DNA of 64,000 nucleotides from Billgrantia bachuensis (lineage in GTDB: Bacteria; Pseudomonadota; Gammaproteobacteria; Pseudomonadales; Halomonadaceae), in NCBI RefSeq assembly GCF_011742165.1, contig NZ_JAAQTO010000039.1:44376-108375 (forward strand), read 5' to 3'. This document shows positions 7,767 through 15,499 of the stretch, piece after piece (within the stretch, counting starts at the first letter, position 1; every line of letters starts with the position of its first letter). The position numbers and the translations under genes are program-made. Below the pieces are notes generated by a model that had not been told where the DNA came from, ran no database searches, and saw only the letters and a program-made list of their open reading frames with translations.

Positions 7767-7880
7767 TCAGTCAGCCGACACGAGATGCGCCATCTGGTCC
7801 GCATCCACCTTCACAAAGGCCGGGCGGGCCGTGGCGCGCTCGACATAGCCTCGGCAGGCCGGCAACCATTCGCGTTTAGC
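7767..7880 (-). pseudogene. C-terminal fragment of a glutathione S-transferase
   Basis: Thirty-seven codons ending in a TGA read as the last helix of a glutathione S-transferase: LPACRGYVERATARPAFVKV followed by a short tail. The 'ARPAF' turn is the usual signature of the GST C-terminal domain. The fragment begins inside the stop region of the GNAT gene at 7876-8445, and the rest of the GST gene is missing. It is another 3' remnant abutting an intact gene, like the Crp/Fnr remnant at 6050-6355. Confidence 0.5.
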
Positions 7881-8445
7881 CCGTTTGAATCTCCTTACGC
7901 ATGATGGGCCGATCTTCCTTCCGGCGAGCCACTTCATGAAAACCGGCCTCTTCAAAAGCTTTGGCCAAGCCGACAAGCGAGGTGGAGGAATCGAGACGAC
8001 GCTCCCCCGGTTCAACCGGATAACCCTCAACGACTCTGTACCCTTGCTGCTTGGCGAAACGCAAAATCTCATGGAGAAGCTCGAGCTGGATATTATTTCC
8101 CCGGGCCTGACGGTCGACGAAGAAACAGTTAACCGATAGCACTTCCTGATCGTCTACCGGTTTGGCAACCTGCGATTTGTTCAGTCGTGGATACCATTCG
8201 CGAGGCCCACACCCACACCAAGCAACAGGCCGCCCCTCTGCATAAGCGAGGATACCCGGCACGTCGCCCGCATCCACGTAAGCCTTCATTGCCTGGCGAT
8301 TGCCCTCACCTTGCTGCTTCTTCCAGTCTGGAAATGTCAGTCGCCAGTGCATGCACCAGCAACCCTTGCAACCCTCATAGGCGCCTAATAGCGACTCAAA
8401 GTCATGCCAGGTTGCTGTGGTTAATGGCTTGAACGACAAGACCAT
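7876..8445 (-). CDS. GNAT family N-acetyltransferase with GCKGCWC motif
   Basis: A 189-residue acetyltransferase. An N-terminal cluster EGCKGCWCMHWRL is characteristic of one GNAT subgroup and could bind metal or be redox active. The CoA-binding part is less canonical: VNCFFVDRQARGNNIQLELLHEILRFA. A conserved GYPVEP motif and a late FEEAGFHEVARR follow. No substrate can be assigned. The ATG at 8445 has only a weak ribosome site. It is transcribed alone or leads the gene at 7108-7701. Confidence 0.87.
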   Translation of the reverse strand: MVLSFKPLTTATWHDFESLLGAYEGCKGCWCMHWRLTFPDWKKQQGEGNRQAMKAYVDAGDVPGILAYAEGRPVAWCGCGPREWYPRLNKSQVAKPVDDQEVLSVNCFFVDRQARGNNIQLELLHEILRFAKQQGYRVVEGYPVEPGERRLDSSTSLVGLAKAFEEAGFHEVARRKEDRPIMRKEIQTG

Positions 8446-8555
8446 TGCTGCCCCCTTGCCTAACTCTTGATGCTGAACAGGCTAGAGATGCGAGAAGTGC
8501 TGTCAATATACCCTTTCTCCTGCATTATCGAGCGGCCCAGCCTTCGCTGTACGAC

Positions 8556-9206
8556 TCAACGCCTCCTCTGGAGGACGACATGGGTAGCCTTCTCGCTAGC
8601 CACCCTCTCCACGCATCGGTAGCCGAGCGCGCGCATGTCGATACCGGAGAACAAGCGCTCCCCGGCGCCGAGCAGAACAGGGGTGATGGCTAGATGGAGT
8701 TCGTCGACCAGTTGCGCCTGCAGGAACTGCTGGATGGTCGCAACGCCGCCGCCAAGGCGCACATCCTGACCGCCCGCAACCTCACGTGCACGCTTCAGGG
8801 CCTCATGAATGCCCTGAGTGAAGAAGTAGAACGTGGTGCCGCCTGCCATCTCGAGGGGAACGCGAGCATGATGCGTCAGCACGAAGACCGGCGTGTGAAA
8901 CGGCGGATTGTCCCCCCACCATCCCTTCCAGCTTTCGTCCCGCCAGGGGCCGCGAACGGGGCCGAACATGTTTCGGCCCATGATCCAGGCCCCGATATTC
9001 TCGAAGCCGCGCGCAACGAAGTCGTCGTCTGTCCCGGCCTCACCGCTCTCCGTGCCTAGCACGCGCCGCTGGAACGTTGCGGTAGCAAACTGCCATGCAT
9101 GGAGCTCCAAGCCATTGAGACCGCCGGGGTCCTCCCGGCTCTGTTCCGGGCCGGCGGCAAACCCATCGAGCGACAGACTGAAGCATGGCACACGTAGCTG
9201 AGTCAT
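8556..9206 (-). CDS. RibD C-terminal / dihydrofolate reductase-like family reductase
   Basis: A 216-residue protein of the RibD-C/DHFR-like fold, expected to use NAD(P)H. It opens with a beta-strand and SLDGFAAGP, has the MGRNMFGP loop after helix B, and carries the nucleotide-binding GGGVATIQQFLQAQLVDELHLAITPVLLGAG block typical of this family. It is neither true FolA nor a complete RibD; the substrate is unknown. The ATG at 9206 is chosen because AGGAG lies correctly before it; an ATG at 9227 has no such site. Confidence 0.88.
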   Translation of the reverse strand: MTQLRVPCFSLSLDGFAAGPEQSREDPGGLNGLELHAWQFATATFQRRVLGTESGEAGTDDDFVARGFENIGAWIMGRNMFGPVRGPWRDESWKGWWGDNPPFHTPVFVLTHHARVPLEMAGGTTFYFFTQGIHEALKRAREVAGGQDVRLGGGVATIQQFLQAQLVDELHLAITPVLLGAGERLFSGIDMRALGYRCVERVASEKATHVVLQRRR

Positions 9207-9320
9207 CGTGATCTCCTGAAGGAACACAATCCATGCTCAGTCATCGAGCGGCCCGCTCGGATTTCGACATCCGAGCCAGTGTCTCTGCGGTTTCCCTCAG
9301 GTGCCGTTTCGCCGAGTCTG

Positions 9321-9671
9321 TCATTCCTTCTTCTGCCAGGGCCAACGGCCGGATAGCTCAACTTCCAGCGTAAAGCTGAGGAAAGTACGGATCAGGACAA
9401 TGATAGCCAGGATTCCCACCGTTTCGAAGGTCAGCTCCACCGCCACGGTATGAATGATGTCTGCCGCCACGAGAAATTCCAAGCCAAGCAGAATACCCCT
9501 CCCGAGACGTTGACGGACCTGGGTGTATATTTCTTCGGTTTTGTGATGCTTCATCAGGAAGAGCGGTACGAATACCAGCGCATGAAAGGCAATCCCGACG
9601 ATAATCAGGATGCCGGTGATCTCCGTGATGCTCACACCCCACTCTGCAACCGCTTTTACAATTTCTGGCAT
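9321..9671 (-). CDS. DUF1622 family inner-membrane protein
   Basis: A 116-residue membrane protein with about three predicted transmembrane segments (residues 14-38, 58-75, 80-100). It carries the DUF1622 signature LGRGILLGLEFLVAADIIHTV followed by LIRTFLSFTLEVELSGRWPW. The function of the family is unknown. The start at 9671 has a good GGAGG site. Base composition here is visibly less GC-rich than in the flanking genes, which fits an accessory origin. Confidence 0.88.
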   Translation of the reverse strand: MPEIVKAVAEWGVSITEITGILIIVGIAFHALVFVPLFLMKHHKTEEIYTQVRQRLGRGILLGLEFLVAADIIHTVAVELTFETVGILAIIVLIRTFLSFTLEVELSGRWPWQKKE

Positions 9672-9742
9672 GTTGCCTCCTGCAGCTAGTACCTTTCCGT
9701 TAGTAGCCAGGCTTGCTCTGTTATCGTCTCAACGCGGTGTTG

Positions 9743-9795
9743 CGTTACCCAACATGACTGAGCGCCCGTCGACGTAGCAATGCCATTGGGTAACG
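9743..9795. repeat. 10-bp perfect inverted repeat upstream of the DUF1622 gene
   Basis: CGTTACCCAA (9743-9752) and TTGGGTAACG (9786-9795) are perfect reverse complements separated by 33 bp. They lie 70-125 bp upstream of the DUF1622 start, in the 263-bp gap before the NYN gene. They could be a pair of regulator half-sites or the foot of a hairpin. The rest of the gap shows nothing else I recognise. Confidence 0.4.
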
Positions 9796-9934
9796 TAGCA
9801 GATTGAGTGAAGGCAGGGAGCGCACCGGGCCGAAGTAAGGCACTCGACGTTCAAGGTTCAGGCGTGCAGAGGAAACGATGCATGAGCGGCGTTAGGGAAG
9901 CTGCTTTCTTGGCACCAGACGACCAGAAGCTATT

Positions 9935-10411
9935 TCATATCAAGAGAAGCTCTTTCCCAATAGGCTTGAACTCGGTGGCCGCCCTTATCAGTGAGCCAGC
10001 CGTTAACTGAGGCACACCATAGACTTCAACCTTCTTTCCATGTACATCACGAATTTTATTCACCAGCAGGTCAAAATCCCCGTCACCCGACACCAGTATT
10101 ATGACATCAGCTTTCTCGGCGTACTCTATGGCATCGAGAGTGATGCCAACGTCCCAATCTCCCTTTGCGGAGCCATCCGACCTCTGGATGAAAGGCTTCA
10201 GCTTTACCTCAAACCCAATGGCCCTGAGGATATTCTGGAACTCTCGCTGCTTCTGGTCGCCCCGGTCTATGGCGTAGGCAAAGGCTTTGACGACCTCTCT
10301 TCCTGCGGTGGCTTGCGTCCAAAACTTGTTGTAATCGAAATTACACTTATAGGCGTCCCGCACTGTGTAATAGACATTCTGGACGTCAACGAATATCGCC
10401 ACTTTCTCCAT
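9935..10411 (-). CDS. NYN domain (LabA/DUF88-type) nuclease-like protein
   Basis: A 158-residue PIN-like NYN protein, a fold of metal-dependent RNases. The acidic active site is visible as IFVDVQNVYY (first Asp), GDWDVGITLDA (middle Asp pair) and LVSGDGDFDLLV (the strand-4 Asp cluster). The start at 10411 is preceded by AAGAGGA; an in-frame start further upstream would run through a hairpin. It is a single-domain version without a C-terminal OST-HTH. The RNA target is unknown. Composition is lower in GC than in its neighbours. Confidence 0.88.
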   Translation of the reverse strand: MEKVAIFVDVQNVYYTVRDAYKCNFDYNKFWTQATAGREVVKAFAYAIDRGDQKQREFQNILRAIGFEVKLKPFIQRSDGSAKGDWDVGITLDAIEYAEKADVIILVSGDGDFDLLVNKIRDVHGKKVEVYGVPQLTAGSLIRAATEFKPIGKELLLI

Positions 10412-10442
10412 GCCGTGTCCTCTTTTTATTGGTATCAAACGC

Positions 10443-10475
10443 AGCGCCCCAGGCGACTGATCGGCCCGGGGCGCT
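10443..10475 (-). terminator. Hairpin after the OsmC-YcaO gene
   Basis: AGCGCCCC and GGGGCGCT arms (8 bp, with some inner pairing) lie 30 bp after the stop of the OsmC-YcaO gene and before the NYN start. Only a short T-rich stretch (GTTTG) follows on the minus strand. It is probably a terminator, but it would also sit in the leader of any transcript reaching the NYN gene. Confidence 0.5.
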
Positions 10476-10504
10476 ACGTATCTTGAAGCTGTTACCAATG
10501 CGGC

Positions 10505-12697
10505 TTACAACGCCACCCCGGCCTTGGCGGCCCGGTGGGCATGCAGCTTCTTGTAGCTCTCGATCAGGCGCTGATGCTTCTCCAGGCCTTCGAGCTGCAT
10601 GTTGGTGGGCGTCAGGCCGTGGAAGCGCACCTCGCCGCTCACCGAGCCGACAACGGCTGCCATGGTCTGCTCGCCGAACATGCGTGTGAGGTTGTAGCTA
10701 TAGTCATCGAACTCCAGCTCGTCGTCGAGCACGATCTCCAGCACCGCGGCCACGGCTTGATAGAACAGGCCGCGCTCCACGGTGTTGTCGTTGTACTGCT
10801 GGAACATCTCGACCCGCTCCAACGCTTCTTCATGCTGCTGCAAAGCGAGGTTGATCAGCAGCTTCAGTTCGAGGATGGTGAGCTGTCCCCACACGGTGTT
10901 CTCGTCGAACTCGATACCGATCAGGGTAATGATGTCCATGTGGTCATCGAGCTGGCTCTCCTCCAGGCGCTCCAGCAGGTCGGCCAGTTGGCCGTCGTTC
11001 AGCGCGTGGAGGTTGAGGATGTCCTCACGGTAATCCAGGGCCATGTTGGTGTTGTCCCAGACCAGGTCGTCCACCGGGTACACCTCGGAGTAGCCCGGCA
11101 CCAGGATGCGGCACACCGGCGCGCCCAGATCCTCATGTACGGCCACGTACACTTCCTTGCCCATCTCCTCGAGGATGCCGAATAGCGTTGCCGCTTCCTC
11201 TTCATTGCTGCCGGAGAAATCCCAGTCGCTGAACTCGACGTCACTCTTGGCGCTGAAGAAGCGCCAAGAGACCAGCCCCGATGAGTCGATGAAGTGCTCG
11301 ACGAAGTTGTTCGGCTCGGCAACGGCCTGGGAATTGAAGGTCGGCGGCAGGAAGTCGTTCAGGCCTTCGAAGCTGCGGCCCTGCAGCAGTTCGGTGAGGC
11401 TGCGCTCCAGCGCCACCTCGAAGCTGGGGTGAGCGCCGAAGGAGGCGAACACGCCGCCGGTGCGCGGGTTCATCAGGGTCACGCACATCACCGGGAACTG
11501 CCCGCCCAGGGAGGCGTCCTTGACCAGCACCGGATAGCCCTGGGTCTCGAGCGCCTGGATGCCTTCGAGAATTGCCGGGTAGCGCTGCAGCACCTTCATA
11601 GGCACATCCGGCAGCGCCAGCTCCTGCTCGAGGATCTCGCGCTTCACCGCCCGTTCGAAGATCTCCGAGAGGCACTGCACCTGCGCTTCCTGCAGCGTAT
11701 TGCCGGCGCTCATACCGTTGCTGAGGTAGAGGTTCTCGATCAGGTTGGAGGGGAAGTAGACCGTCTCGCCGTCCGACTGGCGTACGAAGGGCAAGGCAAC
11801 GATGCCGCGCTCCGTCTTGCCGGAATTGGTGTCGATCAGGTTCGAGCCGGCAAGCTCCCCATCCGGATCGTAGATGGCGCGGGTGTACGCGTCGAGGATG
11901 CCCTCGGGCAGCTCATCGTTGGGCCCCGGCTTGAACCACTCCTCGTTGGGGTAGTGAACGAAGGCGCTGTTGGCGATCTCTTCGCCGAAGAATTGGTCGT
12001 TGTAGAAGAAGTTGCAGCTCAGTCGCTCGATGAACTCGCCCAGCGCCGAGCACAGCGCGCTCTCCTTGGTGGCGCCCTTGCCGTTGGTGAAGCACATCGG
12101 CGAGGCGGCGTCGCGGATGTGCAGCGACCACACGTGGGGCACGATGTTGCGCCAGGAGGCGATCTCGATCTTCATGCCCAGCTCCGCCAGGATGCCGGAC
12201 ATGTTGGCGATGGTCTGCTCCAGCGGCAGGTCCTTGCCCTCGATCCAGGTGTAGGCTTCCTCGTCAGGCTGCACCATCAGCAGCGCCTGGGCGTCCTCGT
12301 CGAGGTTTTCCACCGTCTCGATCTGGAAGTCGGGACCGGTCTGCACCACCTTCTTGACCGTGCAGCGGTCGATGGAGCGCAGGATGCCTTCGCGATCCTT
12401 CTCGGAGATGTCCTCCGGCAGCTCGACCTGGATCTTGAAGATCTGGTTGTAGCGGTTCTCGGGGTCGACGATGTTGTTCTGCGAAAGCCGGATGTTCTCG
12501 GTGGGGATGTCGCGCGCCTTGCAGTATACCCGCACGAAGTAGGCCGCGCACAGCGCGGAGGACGCCAGGAAGTAGTCGAAGGGGCTTGGCGCCGAGCCGT
12601 CGCCCTTGTAGCGAATGGGCTGGTCGGTGATGACGGTGAAATCGTCAAACTTGGCTTCAAGCCTGAGATTTTCGAGAAAATTGACTTTGATTTCCAT
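10505..12697 (-). CDS. OsmC domain / YcaO domain fusion protein
   Basis: A 730-residue fusion. Residues 1-140 form an OsmC-like peroxidase/hydrolase domain; SAPSPFDYFLASSALCAAYFVRVYC carries the first conserved Cys and DRCTVKKVV the second. The rest is a YcaO ATP-dependent cyclodehydratase fold: GKGATKESALCSALGEFIERLSCNFF, GMSAGNTLQEAQVQCLSEIFERAVK, then a long helical C-terminus ending near residue 715. E. coli YcaO, which lacks OsmC, is implicated in beta-methylthiolation of ribosomal protein S12 together with RimO. No precursor peptide or RimO gene is next to this one, so a housekeeping role is likelier than RiPP synthesis. Confidence 0.93.
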   Translation of the reverse strand: MEIKVNFLENLRLEAKFDDFTVITDQPIRYKGDGSAPSPFDYFLASSALCAAYFVRVYCKARDIPTENIRLSQNNIVDPENRYNQIFKIQVELPEDISEKDREGILRSIDRCTVKKVVQTGPDFQIETVENLDEDAQALLMVQPDEEAYTWIEGKDLPLEQTIANMSGILAELGMKIEIASWRNIVPHVWSLHIRDAASPMCFTNGKGATKESALCSALGEFIERLSCNFFYNDQFFGEEIANSAFVHYPNEEWFKPGPNDELPEGILDAYTRAIYDPDGELAGSNLIDTNSGKTERGIVALPFVRQSDGETVYFPSNLIENLYLSNGMSAGNTLQEAQVQCLSEIFERAVKREILEQELALPDVPMKVLQRYPAILEGIQALETQGYPVLVKDASLGGQFPVMCVTLMNPRTGGVFASFGAHPSFEVALERSLTELLQGRSFEGLNDFLPPTFNSQAVAEPNNFVEHFIDSSGLVSWRFFSAKSDVEFSDWDFSGSNEEEAATLFGILEEMGKEVYVAVHEDLGAPVCRILVPGYSEVYPVDDLVWDNTNMALDYREDILNLHALNDGQLADLLERLEESQLDDHMDIITLIGIEFDENTVWGQLTILELKLLINLALQQHEEALERVEMFQQYNDNTVERGLFYQAVAAVLEIVLDDELEFDDYSYNLTRMFGEQTMAAVVGSVSGEVRFHGLTPTNMQLEGLEKHQRLIESYKKLHAHRAAKAGVAL

Positions 12698-12961
12698 GAC
12701 GGGCTACCGGTGGGGATGTGTTGCAGGCGCAGGCCGAGGCGCGCAGTCTACCACACGGACCAGGCCCTTTCGGCAACAGCGTCGAGCCCAAGGCGATATT
12801 TCTCACTCAGGCGTGATAGCCGCCCTTTCCACCACGCCAGGCCCATTGTCATGAGCTCTACTGCTTTGACCACAGGTTAGAACGCGATGTGCCGTCTCAC
12901 GTCATGCGACTCCATCCCGAGGCATGGATCTGGAGAGCTTGGCCCCCTCAGAGATCCTCTT

Positions 12962-13499
12962 CTACCAAAGATTAGAAAAAATAGTGAGGAAATGTCTTTT
13001 CACACCCTTTATAACCATATATACACCCGTACTACAGACCCAGCAACTGCCAATAAGATAGATGCCAAACATTGCCTCCCCTGAAAAAACAAGGGACTGG
13101 AACCTATTCACATGATCATCAGGAAAAAAATCTGAAGGATAATGATGGAACATGAAGAACATAAGGCCCCAGCCAAAAGAAACAAATATTACAGCATACA
13201 AACAGTAATAAAACCATGCTTTTATTGATTTTATAGCTTGATAGGCTATCTCATCCTTTTATTGCAGAAGGACAAAAAACAGCAATCAAATGGGAAGAAA
13301 AGAAACTTAGGGCCGCCCCATTGGCAACACTCTGGCCAAACTCACCTTTCACGTACTGCAGTACATTATTAACTCCAAAATCGTAATCGATTGTAAAATC
13401 TAATGGAAGCACTAGGAAAATCAAATAAATAGCAGTAGCATAGAGCAATACTGGCTCAGCAACACCCTCACCTACTGTGTAATCTGAAGTTGGCACCAC
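12962..13499 (-). pseudogene. Frameshifted small membrane protein in an AT-rich patch
   Basis: Two overlapping reading frames read as one broken gene. The first (13499-13251, GTG start) gives 82 residues with a hydrophobic span PVLLYATAIYLIFLVLPL. The second continues from about 13250 to 12962, reading KAWFYYCLYAVIFVSFGWGLMFFMF and then a further hydrophobic stretch, but has no convincing start of its own. Skipping one base after the A4 tract near 13256 joins them into about 175 residues. The patch is far richer in A and T than its surroundings. I do not recognise the family. Confidence 0.45.
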
Positions 13500-13635
13500 C
13501 CTGAAGTTTTTCTTTTTTTGGAATACATTTTTACCAGCCCTTCATGCTCAGAGAATTTCTTACGCCACAACTTCAAGAAGACACTTTAAAGTTTCGACTG
13601 CCCCGGCAGCAGAGTTTGCATAGCAGCAAAATTGT

Positions 13636-14154
13636 TTATCGCGGCCCCTCTGTGAGAAACGCCTCGTGAAAGGTAACGGTGCCTTGGGGAGCATTACCGC
13701 CTAAGAGCAGCGCGAAGAAATATTCCGGCGGCACACCTTCATAGACAAGTTCCGCCATATTGCGGAACCCGAACTTGACATAGTACTCGGGGTGGCCAAC
13801 GAGGCAACATCCTTGAGCGCCGAAATTTCTCAGGCGTGCCAACCCCTCCTCCACCAATGCCTTGCCGATACCCTGGCGCTGGTATTCCGGGAGCACCGAC
13901 ACGGGACCCAGCCCGTACCAGCCCTGGCTGCCGTCCGAGACGGTCACCGGAGAGAAGGCGATGTGCCCTACCAGCCGTTCATCCCGCTCCACCACGAGCG
14001 ATACCGCCAAGGCATTAGCGGCGCGCAGTTCCTCGATGATGTACTGCTCGGTGTGGCTGCTATGTGGCATCGTCTGGAAGGCTGCGACGGTCACGTCGTG
14101 TATCGCGTCGATATCGGCTTCCGTTTCATCGCGGATGAGGAGCTTCGGTTTCAT
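13636..14154 (-). CDS. GNAT family N-acetyltransferase (YhbS-like)
   Basis: A 172-residue acetyltransferase. Acetyl-CoA motif A is YGLGPVSVLPEYQRQGIGKALVEEGLARLR. It is followed by the YhbS-type C-terminal stretch GCCLVGHPEYYVKFGFRNMAELVYEGVPPEYFFALLL. The start at 14154 (MKPKLLIRDETEADID) is where the fold begins; upstream in-frame sequence is not protein-like. The substrate is unknown. It follows a 400-bp non-coding stretch containing a large hairpin. Confidence 0.88.
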   Translation of the reverse strand: MKPKLLIRDETEADIDAIHDVTVAAFQTMPHSSHTEQYIIEELRAANALAVSLVVERDERLVGHIAFSPVTVSDGSQGWYGLGPVSVLPEYQRQGIGKALVEEGLARLRNFGAQGCCLVGHPEYYVKFGFRNMAELVYEGVPPEYFFALLLGGNAPQGTVTFHEAFLTEGPR

Positions 14155-14293
14155 GACTTTGGTCTTGTCTCGTTCTGCCCGGATGTATTTGACCTTACTC
14201 TTGCCGCTCCCTATCCAGAATGGACAGCGTGCAATGGTACGGGGCCGTGCAGGAAGGAATCGAGGGGGAGCCTGACTGGAGGGCAAACAAAGT

Positions 14294-14349
14294 CTACCCG
14301 GCAAACAACAAGGTAGCGTTCGTTCGCATCCTTCTTGTTTGCCGGGTAG
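14294..14349. repeat. 56-nt hairpin with 15-bp perfect arms in a 400-bp non-coding gap
   Basis: CTACCCGGCAAACAA (14294-14308) pairs perfectly with TTGTTTGCCGGGTAG (14335-14349). After a single C/C mismatch the stem continues AAGG/CCTT, leaving a 16-nt loop rich in CGTT/TTCG. A second GGCAAACAA copy lies just before it at 14282-14290. No coding frame crosses it. It has no T-tract, so a simple terminator is doubtful. It could be a structured RNA, a protein-binding site or a relic of a small mobile element. Confidence 0.5.
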
Positions 14350-14409
14350 TTCCCTGCGTACTTATGTCTGTTGCTTCAGAGCCGTCTCAGCGGCTTTCTT
14401 TACGCAATT

Positions 14410-14429
14410 TAACGTTGAGTAACGTTGAA
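14410..14429. repeat. Tandem 10-bp repeat TAACGTTGA(G/A)
   Basis: TAACGTTGAG is followed directly by TAACGTTGAA in the same non-coding gap. Each unit contains the palindromic AACGTT core, and the 10-bp period puts both on one DNA face, which fits a regulator site. The remainder of the gap from 14155 to 14558 holds no other recognisable feature apart from the hairpin at 14294. Confidence 0.35.
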
Positions 14430-14558
14430 AGCAACATAGACAAAGGGCTAAGACCGAAGGCTGCCCTGGTACTGCATCGCAGAGAGAAATGCCACCAAGT
14501 GGCTGAATACGTTGTAACTATAGGTTTTTCGGGCTGCTGTCGTATTGACCAACCCGTT

Positions 14559-15389
14559 TCAATTCAGCAGAAAGTCTAATACTGCCCTCATGAATGCCTC
14601 TGGGAATTCGATGTGGGTCATATGGGCGGCCGGCATGACCGTAAGCTTGGCACCGGGGATGGTGGCGGCCATGGCTTCGCTGTGGCTAACGGTGGTCACC
14701 GGGTCATGCTCGCCGGCAATGACGAGTGTGGGGTTCGTGATTAGCGCGATGGTGCGTCGCATGTCGGTGTCGCGAACCGCAGCGTACGAACCGGCCAGCC
14801 CCTGCCGATCCATGGCCAGCAGCGTGGTACGAAACGGCTCCACAGCGGCACTCCCGTCCTCAAGCAGACGTATTGGGAACCAGTTATGCAGGAATCTCTC
14901 AGCGGTTTCCTGCATGTCCTCCGCCTCGAGCACGGCAGCGATGATTTCGTCCCACTGCCCGGCCGGTCCCAGGTACGAGGCGGTATTGCTCAGGATCAGC
15001 CGGTCGATGCGCTCGGGCGCATGAATACCCAGCCACTGCCCGACGAACCCGCCCAGGGAGAGCCCCAGGAAGTGGACTCGCTGGATGTCCAGGCTATCCA
15101 GCAGCTCCAGCACATCCCTGCCGAGGCGATCGATGGAGTAGGCTCCAGCCGGTACATACGACTCGCCATGCCCGCGCATGTCGTAGCGCACCACGCGGAA
15201 ATGCTCGGATAGCTCGGGCACCTGGTGTTCCCACATTCCAAGATCCGTGGCAATGGAGTTTGAAAGTACGAGCACGGGGCTCTCGGCAGGCCCGTCGATG
15301 CGATAGGCGATGCGGACGCCATCGCCAGTGGTGAAGAACGAGCGCGTATTGTCGGCGGCATTTGAAGATTGGGAAGCCATACGGGACAT
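14559..15389 (-). CDS. Alpha/beta hydrolase, 3-oxoadipate enol-lactonase (PcaD)-like
   Basis: A 276-residue alpha/beta hydrolase. The nucleophile elbow is GLSLGGFVG (Ser). The acid lies in AGEHDPVT and the catalytic His in AAHMTHIEFPEAF. The FLSNSIATDLGMWEHQ-type opening and LSNTASYLGPAGQWDE segment resemble PcaD, which opens 3-oxoadipate enol-lactone in the beta-ketoadipate pathway. No other pca genes are nearby, so it may be a related esterase. The start at 15389 has a GAGGAG site. It is divergent from a LysR gene across an inverted repeat. Confidence 0.85.
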   Translation of the reverse strand: MSRMASQSSNAADNTRSFFTTGDGVRIAYRIDGPAESPVLVLSNSIATDLGMWEHQVPELSEHFRVVRYDMRGHGESYVPAGAYSIDRLGRDVLELLDSLDIQRVHFLGLSLGGFVGQWLGIHAPERIDRLILSNTASYLGPAGQWDEIIAAVLEAEDMQETAERFLHNWFPIRLLEDGSAAVEPFRTTLLAMDRQGLAGSYAAVRDTDMRRTIALITNPTLVIAGEHDPVTTVSHSEAMAATIPGAKLTVMPAAHMTHIEFPEAFMRAVLDFLLN

Positions 15390-15448
15390 ATCGAACTCCT
15401 CAGGCATTTGCCTTGTGGTGAGTGACCGTTCGATAGTAGTGGCGACAC

Positions 15449-15488
15449 TTAACAGAAAATATTACATAGTTTGATAAGACTCTGTTAA
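15449..15488. promoter_or_regulatory. Candidate LysR site between the hydrolase and LysR genes
   Basis: TTAACAG (15449-15455) and CTGTTAA (15482-15488) are perfect 7-bp inverted arms 26 bp apart in an AT-rich divergent promoter region. LysR-type regulators often bind two half-regions at such a site. The right arm lies 11 bp before the LysR start, consistent with autorepression. Confidence 0.45.
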
Positions 15489-15499
15489 TCGAGCTGACA

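Noticed and set aside
8458..8464. GCCTAAC motif resembling an integron attC core next to a GNAT cassette-like gene
   Set aside because: No partner GTTRRRY site with the expected imperfect palindrome lies at the other end of the gene or at neighbouring genes, and there is no integrase. The region is not an integron on this evidence.
11294..12880. 528-codon plus-strand open frame opposite the OsmC-YcaO gene
   Set aside because: GC-rich antisense shadow; the minus strand has strong domain matches and a ribosome site.
12698..12961. 264-bp gap between the OsmC-YcaO gene and the AT-rich gene
   Set aside because: Checked for RNA genes, repeats and small coding frames; nothing supportable was seen beyond a composition change at about 12950.
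12887..13084. 65-codon plus-strand open frame in the AT-rich patch
   Set aside because: No ribosome site, no family features, and it overlaps the 3' part of the minus-strand membrane gene, which shows clear hydrophobic structure.
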